Assembly (NCBI RefSeq): GCF_004340465.1
Contig: NZ_SLVV01000005.1
Location: 128,024 to 192,023 of the forward strand
Source of the DNA: Mesobacillus foraminis
GTDB taxonomy: Bacteria > Bacillota > Bacilli > Bacillales > Cytobacillaceae
Length of the DNA stretch: 64,000 nucleotides
Direction of reading: 5' to 3'
Shown one piece after another: positions 34,260 through 43,134 of the stretch. The position numbers were made by a program, and so were the translations under genes. Each line of letters opens with the position of its first letter. The first letter of the stretch is position 1. Below the pieces are notes generated by a model. It did not search any database, was not told the origin of the DNA, and was given only the letters and a program-made list of their open reading frames with translations.

Positions 34260-35084
34260 TTATTGTTCATTCTGTATCAATTCAATAATTTGTTTCTCTA
34301 AGTCTTTAATAGCTTTGGACTTCACTATAATCCCTAAATTTATACCGATATTTGATGTTGTCACCAATCTAGTTGGGGAAGGTATTTCAATAATTTCTCC
34401 TACTGTACTCATTGTATAAACAGCTTTATTTATACCCAGGAATATTAGTCTTTCAGAACCAATGTTTACATTACCTTTTCTGTCCATGTAACCATTAGAG
34501 TTATGGATAAATACAGGAGAACCACTTGACCCAGGAGTTACTGCCATATCAATAACGCACTCTGGTCTTCCTTCGAAATCTACTCCGGGATGTGTCGCAG
34601 TAAAGCCCTTGCGGAATATTGGTAAATTATTTCTGACATCGGACAAACCATTAGGATATCCCACCATTAGAACGTCTTCTACAAACCTTAAATTCTCTAG
34701 AACTTCATCACTAGGAATATGACTCATATCAAGACTAGCTTTCTCGAAATCCATTTTATTATCTAATTGGAACTGGAGAATGGGAGTTATCTTTATAGCG
34801 CATAGATCTATATCAGGATCACTATGGTAAATTACTTGATTTTGAACATTTGTATAATTTATTTCATGTTTTTCAACAATTTTTTGTGACGAAGAAAAAT
34901 AATCGTTTAATGAAAATACTAATTTAATACTTCGGACATTTTCCATAACATGTCTATTTGTAATTATTGTGGGTACATAAGTGTTAGCGCTAATATGGAA
35001 GTTAAAAAAGAAACCTGTTCCAGATGAATTATTGTCACAATGAATTTTTACAGTTGACTTTGATAATTGATCTAAAATATCCAA
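34260..35084 (-). CDS. trypsin-like serine protease, accessory gene
   Basis: A 274-aa cytoplasmic-type trypsin-fold peptidase with a full triad: His45 in IITNRHVM, Asp91 or Asp93 in DPDIDLCAIKI and Ser187 in TPGSSGSPVF. No signal peptide. The TTG start has AAAGGGTGGT 6 nt upstream. It lies inside the tail module but has its own terminator and a 200-bp leader, so it is an inserted accessory gene. Stand-alone trypsin-like proteases occur in bacterial defence systems and prophages; its substrate is unknown. Confidence 0.85.
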   Translation of the reverse strand: MDILDQLSKSTVKIHCDNNSSGTGFFFNFHISANTYVPTIITNRHVMENVRSIKLVFSLNDYFSSSQKIVEKHEINYTNVQNQVIYHSDPDIDLCAIKITPILQFQLDNKMDFEKASLDMSHIPSDEVLENLRFVEDVLMVGYPNGLSDVRNNLPIFRKGFTATHPGVDFEGRPECVIDMAVTPGSSGSPVFIHNSNGYMDRKGNVNIGSERLIFLGINKAVYTMSTVGEIIEIPSPTRLVTTSNIGINLGIIVKSKAIKDLEKQIIELIQNEQ

Positions 35085-35291
35085 AATAATACCACCCTTT
35101 TAAAATGAATGGTAATATTTTGATACAGAAAAGTCAATAAAAGAACCCTATACTCTTTACTCTCTATAACCTTATTCCAAACTCAGGCAAGGGGAGAGGA
35201 GTAGTCTTCTTTTGTTATTCAATTATTATTTTCCCAAGAAAGACATATCTTATTTGAACTGCTTACTACGCTTTTTTGTCCAAGAACGAAG

Positions 35292-36986
35292 TTAAGCATC
35301 CTTATTTATACTAATATCAGTTTGTAGCTCATTAACAACAAGATTTACACTCGTACACGCCAAATTTACTACATTGCCGCCAGGAAATAATTCATCATCA
35401 TGAAAGGGTGAATAAATTTCCAAGCTTGATTGAGTGAAAACTCCCTCTTCATGCAGTTTCTTAATTTCTTTATCAGTTAACCGTGTACGGTATAAAGCAA
35501 AATCTTTAATGTCAGTATTACTTGAGGTATATGTAGTGGTACCCCTTCCGCCAATTGTAATTTTATCAACAAAGACATTCGGGGAAGCTAATTCTACTTG
35601 AAACACTCCATCAATATAAACTCTAAGTTTTTTATCGAAATTGTTGAAAGTTAAGCCTAAACTATGCCATATTCCATCTGCTTTTGTTTTATTGCTGTCG
35701 AGGAATGTTTCTACTCCACTCTCATTGCTTCCTGTAAAATTAATCGCTAATCCTCCATGCGCTTGAAAATAAACCCGATTATTTGCATTAACTGATAATA
35801 TAGTTCCTAAAGTGTTATCAACAGCTTGTCGACGAAATCTTAGAAAGATTGAAAATGTTGTGATGTCAGTAGTTGACATTGGTGTGTAATAAATGGGGGT
35901 ACCTACAAAATAGGCCCCTATCCGTGCATACCTACGGGTGTTGGGAGATTTCAAGTCAGTAACCTGATTATACCTCACCTTATCAAATAGCGTTGGTGGA
36001 ATTGCATTACTTAATTCAAGGTGAGTTGCATCGTTATAATGCACCGAGTCAATTAGCATACCAGAAATGACTCTTTTACTAAGATTATCAGTAATCCCTG
36101 TCCATCCAACTGTCATTACTCCCATAGCCTTTATTTCCTCAGTCAATTTCAATGCTAGAGAATAAACAAAATCATTATATTGAGTTGTCAACGCTTGAGT
36201 AAAAACGATAGGTACAATCCCGTTTTGTCTCGCCATATTAATTAGTTTTATATAATTATCCCGGAATTGCTTATATAGTGCTAGATTCTCTACAGTTGTT
36301 TTTGCTGAGGTTATCCCTTCGTTACCAATAGTGAATGCCAATGTTATAAAATCAGGTTTAGCAGGAACCACATCTTTAAAAAAACGGTCTATTCCTAATT
36401 GAGTGGTATCCGAACCTTTGCCTCGATTTATAACATCGAATCCTAAAGCGCCTAACTTTATTTTTAAACGCTCTACATAAGAGTTTAATATATCCGTAGG
36501 TCCGTATCCGGAAGTTGTAGATGAACCGTAAAACACAATTCTCTTCCTGTAACTCTTCGGTGCAACTAATGCGGTATAACCTTCATTGTCTAAAGTTACA
36601 ATTGTTTGTTCTTTCGTTGTAGTCCATCGTTGGCCAGTAGTGGTTGAAACAGTTTCTTTCTTCGCAGTTTCCGCCAAAAGCGAATCAACACCATTTAATC
36701 TTGCATTAAGATTCACTGCTGTTCCACGTGCTTGAACTACTTCGGGATTGTTTGAACCAGCTTCAGCAACCACTCTATCAAACTCGTCCTTTACTCCATT
36801 GGCAGTTGTTTTAGCTTCGCCTGATTGAGTCAAAGCTGTATTTGATTTACTTAAAGCAGAGGTAGCATTTGTCTCTGCTGTACTTGCTTTATTTAATGCT
36901 TCATTTGCATTGTCTATTGATGCGTTTATTTTAGGATAAGCTGTAACCAAATTATCCTTTTCAATTAATTTTGGTGCATCTGCCAT
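35292..36986 (-). CDS. tail fibre with SGNH esterase and LamG domains
   Basis: A 564-aa modular protein. Residues 1-115 form an Ala/Ser/Thr-rich coiled stalk. An SGNH/GDSL hydrolase occupies about 148-345: nucleophile Ser in IVFYGSSTTSGYG, Gly in INRGKGSD, Asn in FTIGNEG, and the Asp-x-x-His in LIDSVHYNDATH. A concanavalin/LamG domain follows at 370-505. It probably removes acetyl groups from surface glycans during adsorption. ATG 36986 is chosen over a GTG two codons upstream because of AGGTG. Confidence 0.88.
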   Translation of the reverse strand: MADAPKLIEKDNLVTAYPKINASIDNANEALNKASTAETNATSALSKSNTALTQSGEAKTTANGVKDEFDRVVAEAGSNNPEVVQARGTAVNLNARLNGVDSLLAETAKKETVSTTTGQRWTTTKEQTIVTLDNEGYTALVAPKSYRKRIVFYGSSTTSGYGPTDILNSYVERLKIKLGALGFDVINRGKGSDTTQLGIDRFFKDVVPAKPDFITLAFTIGNEGITSAKTTVENLALYKQFRDNYIKLINMARQNGIVPIVFTQALTTQYNDFVYSLALKLTEEIKAMGVMTVGWTGITDNLSKRVISGMLIDSVHYNDATHLELSNAIPPTLFDKVRYNQVTDLKSPNTRRYARIGAYFVGTPIYYTPMSTTDITTFSIFLRFRRQAVDNTLGTILSVNANNRVYFQAHGGLAINFTGSNESGVETFLDSNKTKADGIWHSLGLTFNNFDKKLRVYIDGVFQVELASPNVFVDKITIGGRGTTTYTSSNTDIKDFALYRTRLTDKEIKKLHEEGVFTQSSLEIYSPFHDDELFPGGNVVNLACTSVNLVVNELQTDISINKDA

Positions 36987-36999
36987 GTTCACACCTCAC

Positions 37000-37896
37000 T
37001 TAAATAAATTTATGCTTCCATTTGTAACTCACTGTACAAGAAGGAGTTCCAGAGCATTCAAATAACAAAGAATTGTCACCTGATTGCAGTAGGAAATCCT
37101 CTATTCCTTCAACGTCTGTGAGTTTGTTTTTATCGTTAATTTTCACTGTAAATTTACCAGTATCAACCTTCATTTTTTGATTCTTAATTGTAGGAAGATA
37201 CAAAGTTTTACCAGTGGTTTGATTTATGATTCTTGGGAAAACTACACTTCCACTAACTTCAACAATGAAGGATGTATCATAGAATGAGTGATTATGTATT
37301 CCGCTCAAATGCTTAGTATATGTCCATTTAAAGGAAGAAGGATTTTCGTAATAATTTCCATGAAAAGGTTCCAAGAAGGAAATCGGGTCGCTAAATGTAT
37401 ACATGTCGGAACTTAAGAAAATTTCATTAGGATCATAGGCATAATAGTATCCTGAATCATATCTAGTATTAGTTACAATCCCTTCTTGCTTATAAGTGAA
37501 ATCTGCATAAGCATAAGGATCGTAAGCTGTTAATGGTAATTCAAATCGACCTATTCTAAACAATCTCTCTGGACTTATTTGCCCTGAAAATCGGACATAA
37601 TAAAATATTTCAGGCTCATAATCAAAAGTTAATTTAAATGTTCTGGTTTTCCCTTTTGAATCAAATAAAAAAGAAACGAATGTACGAATCCGTTTCTGTA
37701 AGGCACTTTTATTTTCTTCGACAAAAGCCAATGGGAAGCTAAATGAACGGACATCTAACTCAGAACCAAAATCCCATGCTCCATCCTTCCCTGGAATAAC
37801 TAAGGTTTTATCACGAGTTGCAGGAGTAGCATGCTCATGACCAGTTAGTAACCTTAAACCAAAATGATCTAATTTATATCCGTCTAACGTTATCAT
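37000..37896 (-). CDS. distal tail protein (Dit)
   Basis: A 298-aa siphovirus Dit/Sipho_tail protein that forms the hub below the tail tube. N-terminal DGYKLDHFGLRLLTGHEHAT and VIPGKDGAWDFGSELDVRSF are typical. It lies between the tape measure and the fibre genes, overlapping the tape measure stop by 4 bp. Confidence 0.9.
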   Translation of the reverse strand: MITLDGYKLDHFGLRLLTGHEHATPATRDKTLVIPGKDGAWDFGSELDVRSFSFPLAFVEENKSALQKRIRTFVSFLFDSKGKTRTFKLTFDYEPEIFYYVRFSGQISPERLFRIGRFELPLTAYDPYAYADFTYKQEGIVTNTRYDSGYYYAYDPNEIFLSSDMYTFSDPISFLEPFHGNYYENPSSFKWTYTKHLSGIHNHSFYDTSFIVEVSGSVVFPRIINQTTGKTLYLPTIKNQKMKVDTGKFTVKINDKNKLTDVEGIEDFLLQSGDNSLLFECSGTPSCTVSYKWKHKFI

Positions 37897-39974
37897 GGCA
37901 TTACCACCCCTTTACTACGTGCTGCCATTCTAGAGTAATTGTAAAATTCTTTAGCTATTTTCTTAATGTCTGCTTCTTCACGAACATTAAAGATAGCTCC
38001 TTCAAGTAACCTCTCAAAGTTGAAAGTATTTCCACCATTCGGATCTGTTCCATTCATTGTACTAACCCTATTTTCATCAGGAATACTTACACTTCTTGTA
38101 GTAAGCTTAGCACCCATTTCAATGTCAGAAACAGAAGGAATACTTGATTTAGCTAAATTCATTGCTGATTTTTCAACCGAGCCTGAATTATCGTCAATAC
38201 CTTCTGCCAAGCCTAATGGAATCCACTTACCTACTTGATCACGAATCAATCTTGAAGGTGAATGAATACCCAAGAAACTCTTTAATCCATCTGGAATTAG
38301 ATTTGCTATTGAAGCAACTCTGTCTGCTACAGCACCAGCCATTGAACCGATACCGTTAATCAATCCTTGAATGATGTCTTTACCAATTTGAAGTAGGTCA
38401 ATATTTTCAAAGAAAGATTCAATATTGTGCCAAATGTCCTCAGCAATACCCTTTATAGCATCCCAAGCACCACGCCAATCCCCTTGTAGAAGTGACATTG
38501 CTGCATCAATAAGTCCAAGAATTATATCTAAACCTGTATTGATTATTGTCTTTATTAAGTTCCAAGCAATTTTTACAATTCCCTGAATGATAGGCCACAC
38601 AATTTGGAAAATACCTTTGATAAATTCCATACCCTGTTGAATCTGTTGCTTTACAGCAGTCATATAAGTGTTAACAATCTCCATAATTTGAGCACCATTT
38701 TCAGCCCAAAATTGTTGGAATTTGCCAAAGATTTGTTGAGCAAATGCAACAATGGCATTCCAGATTGGTAATAGTACGCTATTCAGAATGAAATTCCATG
38801 CTGTTTGTGTAGCTGATTTTATCATTTCCCATGCAGTAATTAACCCATTTCTGAACCATTCACACCTAGTCCAAAGCAAGTAAAACCCTGCAGCTAATAA
38901 AGCTATTACCCCTGCCACTAAAAGAACAGTTCCAAAAACTGACATAAAACCAGTTACCAAAGGCATTACTAATGGTGCTAGTGCTGCCCATGCTGCCGCA
39001 AGTCCTCCGAACAGTCCAATACCAATTGCAAGAGGAGATAAAATGAGGATTAGTGCAGGAATCAACATTAAGAAACCTTGTATTAGTTTTGCTAACATTG
39101 GATGGGCTTCATTAAATTTAATAATTAAGTTTGCTACAGCAGTTATGAAATCATACACTTTAGACATTACTGCAGCGAACACCTCAACCATTGGCTGAAA
39201 CGCTTCACGCAAGCTAGATAACATGCCTTCAAATGATTCTGTGTAACCGGGAACTGATTTAGCACCTTCATGTAAAGCACCATAAAAAATTGCTGCCCCA
39301 ACTGCCGCAACTAAAGCTAAAGACTGAAAACGTAATAAACCCCCATTAATCAATCTCATATGCTCTTGAAGATCCTTCATGTTTGCACCAGTGCCTAGTT
39401 GTTTCAATGCTAAATAAGCTGGTGTACCCTTTTTAGCAATTCCATCTAAACCAGCAGAAATTTTCAAAAGACCATTATTCACTCTGTATAGAGGATTATT
39501 CATCCTGTCAAAGTTAGCAGCAATTTTATCACTCTGACTACTTCGTGCCATCATTGCCCCAATGCCTTCAATAAAACTCTGCTTCATGAAGTCATTACTT
39601 TTGATCATTTCATCATTAATTTTCTTTTGACGTTTACCCATTTCACCAATAGCACTCATAAAATCATCTGTGCTACCCTTGTATGTACTCATACCTTGTG
39701 CCATTTTAAAATATCCGTACTCAACCTCTATCAAGTCTTTCTTGAAAGGATCAAGTACGGATTTTGCACTGGTATATGCAGTTTTCATTTCATTTGACAT
39801 CATGCCCCACTTATCAGAAAAACCTTGAACATTATCGCCCATTTCTTTAGCCATTCCTGATACTGTTGAACCCATGCCTTGCACTGTTTTTTCTGCTTCT
39901 TTTGCACCTTGTTCTAAACCACTTGTATCAATTCCAATTTCTACAAGTAAATCTGCTATTGTTTGAGCAGCCAA
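37893..39974 (-). CDS. tail tape measure protein
   Basis: A 693-aa protein that sets tail length. It shows the usual pattern: a charged helical N-terminus (LEQGAKEAEKTVQGMGST), several hydrophobic segments at 210-370, and repetitive Trp/Ile-rich amphipathic helices (IWPIIQGIVKIAWNLIKTII), ending near SPSRLIRDQVGKWIPLGLAE. The TTG start has GGGGGTGG upstream and touches the gpT stop. Confidence 0.92.
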   Translation of the reverse strand: MAAQTIADLLVEIGIDTSGLEQGAKEAEKTVQGMGSTVSGMAKEMGDNVQGFSDKWGMMSNEMKTAYTSAKSVLDPFKKDLIEVEYGYFKMAQGMSTYKGSTDDFMSAIGEMGKRQKKINDEMIKSNDFMKQSFIEGIGAMMARSSQSDKIAANFDRMNNPLYRVNNGLLKISAGLDGIAKKGTPAYLALKQLGTGANMKDLQEHMRLINGGLLRFQSLALVAAVGAAIFYGALHEGAKSVPGYTESFEGMLSSLREAFQPMVEVFAAVMSKVYDFITAVANLIIKFNEAHPMLAKLIQGFLMLIPALILILSPLAIGIGLFGGLAAAWAALAPLVMPLVTGFMSVFGTVLLVAGVIALLAAGFYLLWTRCEWFRNGLITAWEMIKSATQTAWNFILNSVLLPIWNAIVAFAQQIFGKFQQFWAENGAQIMEIVNTYMTAVKQQIQQGMEFIKGIFQIVWPIIQGIVKIAWNLIKTIINTGLDIILGLIDAAMSLLQGDWRGAWDAIKGIAEDIWHNIESFFENIDLLQIGKDIIQGLINGIGSMAGAVADRVASIANLIPDGLKSFLGIHSPSRLIRDQVGKWIPLGLAEGIDDNSGSVEKSAMNLAKSSIPSVSDIEMGAKLTTRSVSIPDENRVSTMNGTDPNGGNTFNFERLLEGAIFNVREEADIKKIAKEFYNYSRMAARSKGVVMP

Positions 39975-40316
39975 TTAATCCACCCCCATTTCCTTCGACA
40001 GTTCATCTAGGACACGTTTACTTTCAAGAGGAGTAGTTTTAACCTTTTCTTTCTTGTCAGGATTATAGAAATCAGTTGGTTTCAATGCCTTCTTAACATG
40101 AGGTGCAGTTAGCCAACTCGCAAGGACTGAACATTCCCTCATTCTTAATTCATGCATACCTTTAATTTCATTAATCCTTCTTTCTTCTCGCCACTTCCAG
40201 CCGTCATATAAATCAAGAAATTCAGAAGGCGTTAATTCCCATAACTCCTTATGACTTAGATTGAGAGCACCAAAACCAATTTCTTTAATGAAATCCCAAT
40301 CTAAGCCAATATTTAG
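39975..40316 (-). CDS. tail assembly chaperone gpT extension (frame -1)
   Basis: The -1 frame is open for 113 codons from the slippery site to the tape measure gene and reads LNIGLDWDFIKEIGFGALNL, then a Trp/Glu-rich segment as in gpT domains. It has no start of its own; a short ATG frame at 40157 is only its end. Expression requires the -1 shift at 40316-40322, giving gpG-T of about 231 residues. Confidence 0.85.
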   Translation of the reverse strand, partial: LNIGLDWDFIKEIGFGALNLSHKELWELTPSEFLDLYDGWKWREERRINEIKGMHELRMRECSVLASWLTAPHVKKALKPTDFYNPDKKEKVKTTPLESKRVLDELSKEMGVD

Positions 40317-40669
40317 TTTTTTGGGTCGTCACCTTTAGCTTTCTTACTTAACAGTTTCATTGCTTTGGATTCTATTAGAGCTTCAAGTGTAGTTTGTTGA
40401 ACTGTAGTAAAATCAAACTCTTCATTTTCCTCCATTTCTTTTTCAAGCAATTGACCAACATGATGTACCTTTAGTTGCGGATTATTCCAGAGCATACCTG
40501 CCCAAAGAATAGTACGAATAAGGTTAAAACCCATTCTCTCTTCATTGATAATTGTCCAGATTCCCTTGTCGTAATATGCTTCAAGGTCTGAAATTGCGTT
40601 AAATCCATATTTTAAAATGTGATCTTCACCATTAATCTTCACTTTTTTATACGTTGCCATATCTGACAT
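40313..40669 (-). CDS. tail assembly chaperone gpG
   Basis: A 118-aa tail chaperone that loads the tape measure protein (KVKINGEDHILKYGFNAISD, helical centre). ATG 40669 has GGGAGG 8 nt upstream. It ends in CCA AAA AAC TAA, a -1 slippery stop context, so a fraction of ribosomes makes gpG-T. It precedes the tape measure gene as in nearly all siphoviruses. Confidence 0.9.
   Translation of the reverse strand: MSDMATYKKVKINGEDHILKYGFNAISDLEAYYDKGIWTIINEERMGFNLIRTILWAGMLWNNPQLKVHHVGQLLEKEMEENEEFDFTTVQQTTLEALIESKAMKLLSKKAKGDDPKN
40316..40322 (-). promoter_or_regulatory. -1 programmed frameshift heptamer A_AAA_AAC
   Basis: On the minus strand the zero-frame codons AAA AAC precede the stop TAA, and both tRNAs can re-pair after a -1 slip. 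The -1 frame is open for the following 340 bp. Confidence 0.9.
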
Positions 40670-40695
40670 ACTAATAGCCTCCCAAATTCAAATAA

Positions 40696-40718
40696 AAAGA
40701 GCCCAAAATTGGACTCTT
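40696..40718 (-). terminator. hairpin between the Zn-ribbon gene and gpG
   Basis: AAGAGTCCAA and TTGGGCTCTTTTT on the minus strand, one mismatch. Position suggests partial attenuation of readthrough into gpG. Confidence 0.6.
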
Positions 40719-40750
40719 AATTTACCATTTAACAATAAAACTTCATTATT

Positions 40751-41077
40751 CTACTGGTATTTGCAATTGACCCATTCATTAGAGTATTGTGGGTGTTGGC
40801 GATATCCTTTTATATTATAGTATATTTCCCCTTTTTTCTTTCCGACTTCATAAATCTCATGAAATTCGCCGCTAGGAAATACATAAATATCATCTTTTGT
40901 AACATCTTCAGGTAATTTCCTCATAATAGTATGCGATAACCCAGCATCTATTTCTACCTGGTCATTACAATGTATACAACACCATTGGTCTATTTCCTTT
41001 TTGGATAAGTCCTTATTACACGTATTGCAATAATATTCTTCCTTTCCAAAAATGTTAGTACTCATATACCTTGTCAT
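40751..41077 (-). CDS. Zn-ribbon-like accessory protein
   Basis: A 108-aa protein with two CxxC knuckles (YYCNTCNKD and WCCIHCNDQ) near residues 17-40 and a beta-rich C-terminus (DIYVFPSGEFHEIYEVGKKK). It stands between the major tail protein and gpG, where most siphoviruses have no gene, and has its own GAGGGGGGA ribosome site and a downstream hairpin. A cargo gene; function unknown. Confidence 0.75.
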   Translation of the reverse strand: MTRYMSTNIFGKEEYYCNTCNKDLSKKEIDQWCCIHCNDQVEIDAGLSHTIMRKLPEDVTKDDIYVFPSGEFHEIYEVGKKKGEIYYNIKGYRQHPQYSNEWVNCKYQ

Positions 41078-41151
41078 TCTATCCCCCCTCTGAAAAAATT
41101 ATATCTTCAAAGGAAGGTAAAATAAACCATTTTTGGTTTGTTTTTTAAGGA

Positions 41152-41553
41152 TTAGACTGATTCAATTTTTCCTGTTACACGCAATGTTGCGCTGTAAGTT
41201 GATTCACCATCATACGGAGCATCAGTTTCCATTGAGGTAATGATGCAATTTGCCATTTCAGTTGGCTGACCATCCTCTTGAAGACGGGCTTTAATTTTTT
41301 CTTTATTACGGAAAGCTGTTTTCAGTGCTGTGTAACCAGTAGCTGTAGGGACATATAGACCATCACATGTAATTTCAGCACTGTAAAGACCTGCTTCAAA
41401 TTCTTGAGCACCTTCTGAATCTTCTGTAGTAAGATCTAATTCCTCAACACTTTCTGATAAATTCGCATTCCTTTGACCTCCTACTGGAGTCCAAACTGGT
41501 GCTACATCAGTGCCTGTGTTTACTTCCAATAAAATTTTTACGTTTTTAGCCAT
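41152..41553 (-). CDS. major tail protein
   Basis: A 133-aa tail tube protein (VNTGTDVAPVWTPVGGQRNA, then VEELDLTTEDSEGAQEF and the YSATLRVTGKIE end), typical of the small phage tail tube family. It lies between the tail completion gene and the chaperones. Confidence 0.9.
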   Translation of the reverse strand: MAKNVKILLEVNTGTDVAPVWTPVGGQRNANLSESVEELDLTTEDSEGAQEFEAGLYSAEITCDGLYVPTATGYTALKTAFRNKEKIKARLQEDGQPTEMANCIITSMETDAPYDGESTYSATLRVTGKIESV

Positions 41554-41565
41554 TCATTATCACTC

Positions 41566-41973
41566 CTATTGCAATATTTTAAATCTAAATCGAATAATCC
41601 CATGCTTAGAAATTCCATCAGGATCATCTAGGACTTGCATAAAATCAAGATTAGTAATCTCAACAGAAAAACCACCATCAAGAGATAGTGGGTCAGTCAT
41701 TGCTTCCAATATTAAACTCATAATTTCCTTAACTTCTTTTTTACCGTCATACTCAGACCAAACATGAAGTGTATGTGTTATTTCCTCACCAAATTCTAAT
41801 TTCGTTGACCAGTCATTAACTGTATCTTCACCTAATGCTATGTATGGACATGGCTGATTTTTCGGAACTGAATCAAAGACACCAGTAACTTTAGCTTTAA
41901 TTGCAGAATCATTATTCAATCTTTCAAAAATGCTATCTTGCAATGGAAATAAGGATGTTTTTCTTTTACTCAT
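41566..41973 (-). CDS. tail completion / DUF3168 protein
   Basis: A 135-aa protein with the DUF3168 pattern (FERLNNDSAIKAKVTGVFDS, then LHVWSEYDGKKEVKEIM). Members sit at the head-tail junction or tail terminator. Overlaps the preceding gene by 4 bp. Confidence 0.88.
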   Translation of the reverse strand: MSKRKTSLFPLQDSIFERLNNDSAIKAKVTGVFDSVPKNQPCPYIALGEDTVNDWSTKLEFGEEITHTLHVWSEYDGKKEVKEIMSLILEAMTDPLSLDGGFSVEITNLDFMQVLDDPDGISKHGIIRFRFKILQ

Positions 41974-42332
41974 TTCACATCACCTAAAATGTCAGCAATT
42001 TTCCTTAAGTATTCTGGTTTTTCTTCTTCAAAACTTGGAAATAAGAAAGGTTGTGCCGGTGTATTCTTAGTACCATGTTCAACGTGTGGTGCATATTTAA
42101 CATCACTACCTAAAGTACCAATCTTTGCATTAGTTCCTTCAGAATTTAATTGAACAACAATATTCCTTTTCAAATGCCCACTGTCCACTGGTGCTCTTTG
42201 TTTTGCTGATACCTGTATCTTCAAAGCCGTTTCTTTGACAACTTCGCTTAACGCATCCTCTTTTTCAGTTGTATAATCCTGAATGTTTTTAACTAAGTCA
42301 TTCAAACCTTGAATATTCATTTTAAGTTTCAT
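41970..42332 (-). CDS. HK97 gp10-like protein
   Basis: A 120-aa protein with the family core SAKQRAPVDSGHLKRNI and YAPHVEHGTKNTPAQPFLFP. HK97 gp10 homologues join head and tail. Adjacent to the head closure gene. Confidence 0.92.
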   Translation of the reverse strand: MKLKMNIQGLNDLVKNIQDYTTEKEDALSEVVKETALKIQVSAKQRAPVDSGHLKRNIVVQLNSEGTNAKIGTLGSDVKYAPHVEHGTKNTPAQPFLFPSFEEEKPEYLRKIADILGDVK

Positions 42333-42644
42333 TTACTCACCACTTTCACACATCAATACCAAAATTTCATTAAGTCCACCTTGATCAATAGGAGGATGAA
42401 AAGTTAAAACTTTCCTACCGTATTTAATCCTAAGATTTGAATTAATCGTTTCATCATACTCCATGAAGACTTTATGTGTAATTTTGGATTGGTTTTGTTG
42501 AGCAAAATAAAGAGTATTACCAGAGATAGGTTGAACAAAAGCATCAACTGTTTTGACTGTTACCCAATTTAGAACATTCCCACCAGCACCATCAGGAACT
42601 TTAGATTGTTTTTCAAATGTTATCGTATGTGGAAACTCAATCAT
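42333..42644 (-). CDS. head closure protein (phage head-tail adaptor)
   Basis: A 103-aa protein with GGNVLNWVTVKTVDAFVQPI and YDETINSNLRIKYGRKVLTF, typical of the SPP1 gp16-like adaptor family. It overlaps the connector gene by 4 bp. Confidence 0.9.
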   Translation of the reverse strand: MIEFPHTITFEKQSKVPDGAGGNVLNWVTVKTVDAFVQPISGNTLYFAQQNQSKITHKVFMEYDETINSNLRIKYGRKVLTFHPPIDQGGLNEILVLMCESGE

Positions 42645-42964
42645 AACAATCGAATCCTTGAATAAGGTTGAAGCAAAGTAAGGATGGAAGGTGGAAAGTC
42701 AGTTGTATAGGAATAAGAAACTTCACCAAATGAACGTGAGGAAATACCGGATTTATTCATGTTAAATTCAATCATTTTGACTAGAGCAATTTTTGCTCCG
42801 CCTTTGAATACAACTTGCCCATACTCGTCTATAAAACTGTTATTGCAGTAATCTTGTATGTACTCAACAAATAACGGAATAATTGTATCAAGGTAAACAT
42901 CATGCTTAGTTGTAGTAATTCCTAATAAATCCTTAGCTTCTGAAATAGTTAATACATCAGCCAA
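42641..42964 (-). CDS. head-tail connector protein
   Basis: A 107-aa protein of the HK97 gp6/SPP1 gp15 type (SEAKDLLGITTTKHDVYLDT, then LFVEYIQDYCNNSF). TTG start with AAGGGGTGA upstream. It begins 6 bp after the stop of a tiny Lys-rich gene. Confidence 0.88.
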   Translation of the reverse strand: MADVLTISEAKDLLGITTTKHDVYLDTIIPLFVEYIQDYCNNSFIDEYGQVVFKGGAKIALVKMIEFNMNKSGISSRSFGEVSYSYTTDFPPSILTLLQPYSRIRLL

Positions 42965-42969
42965 TTAAA

Positions 42970-43071
42970 TCACCCCTTCTGGGATGGTTTATCAGATTTT
43001 TTAGGCTTATCTTTCTTAGTTACCTGTTCAGTTTTAACTTCATCTTTCTTATGCCTTCTGCGTAATAACAT
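42970..43071 (-). CDS. 33-aa Lys-rich small protein
   Basis: ATG 43071 has AGGGGGT 7 nt upstream. The product MLLRRRHKKDEVKTEQVTKK plus DKPKKSDKPSQKG is highly basic and disordered. Short Lys-rich frames between capsid and connector genes are common in Bacillus siphoviruses. Function unknown. Confidence 0.65.
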   Translation of the reverse strand: MLLRRRHKKDEVKTEQVTKKDKPKKSDKPSQKG

Positions 43072-43134
43072 TAAAATACCCCCTAAGAAAAACGAAAAGA
43101 GAGGTTAATAATAACCCCTCTAATCATTCTTTAA

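Noticed and set aside
39975-40157. independent 60-aa gene
   Set aside because: It is the end of the -1 frame gpT extension, with no ribosome site of its own.
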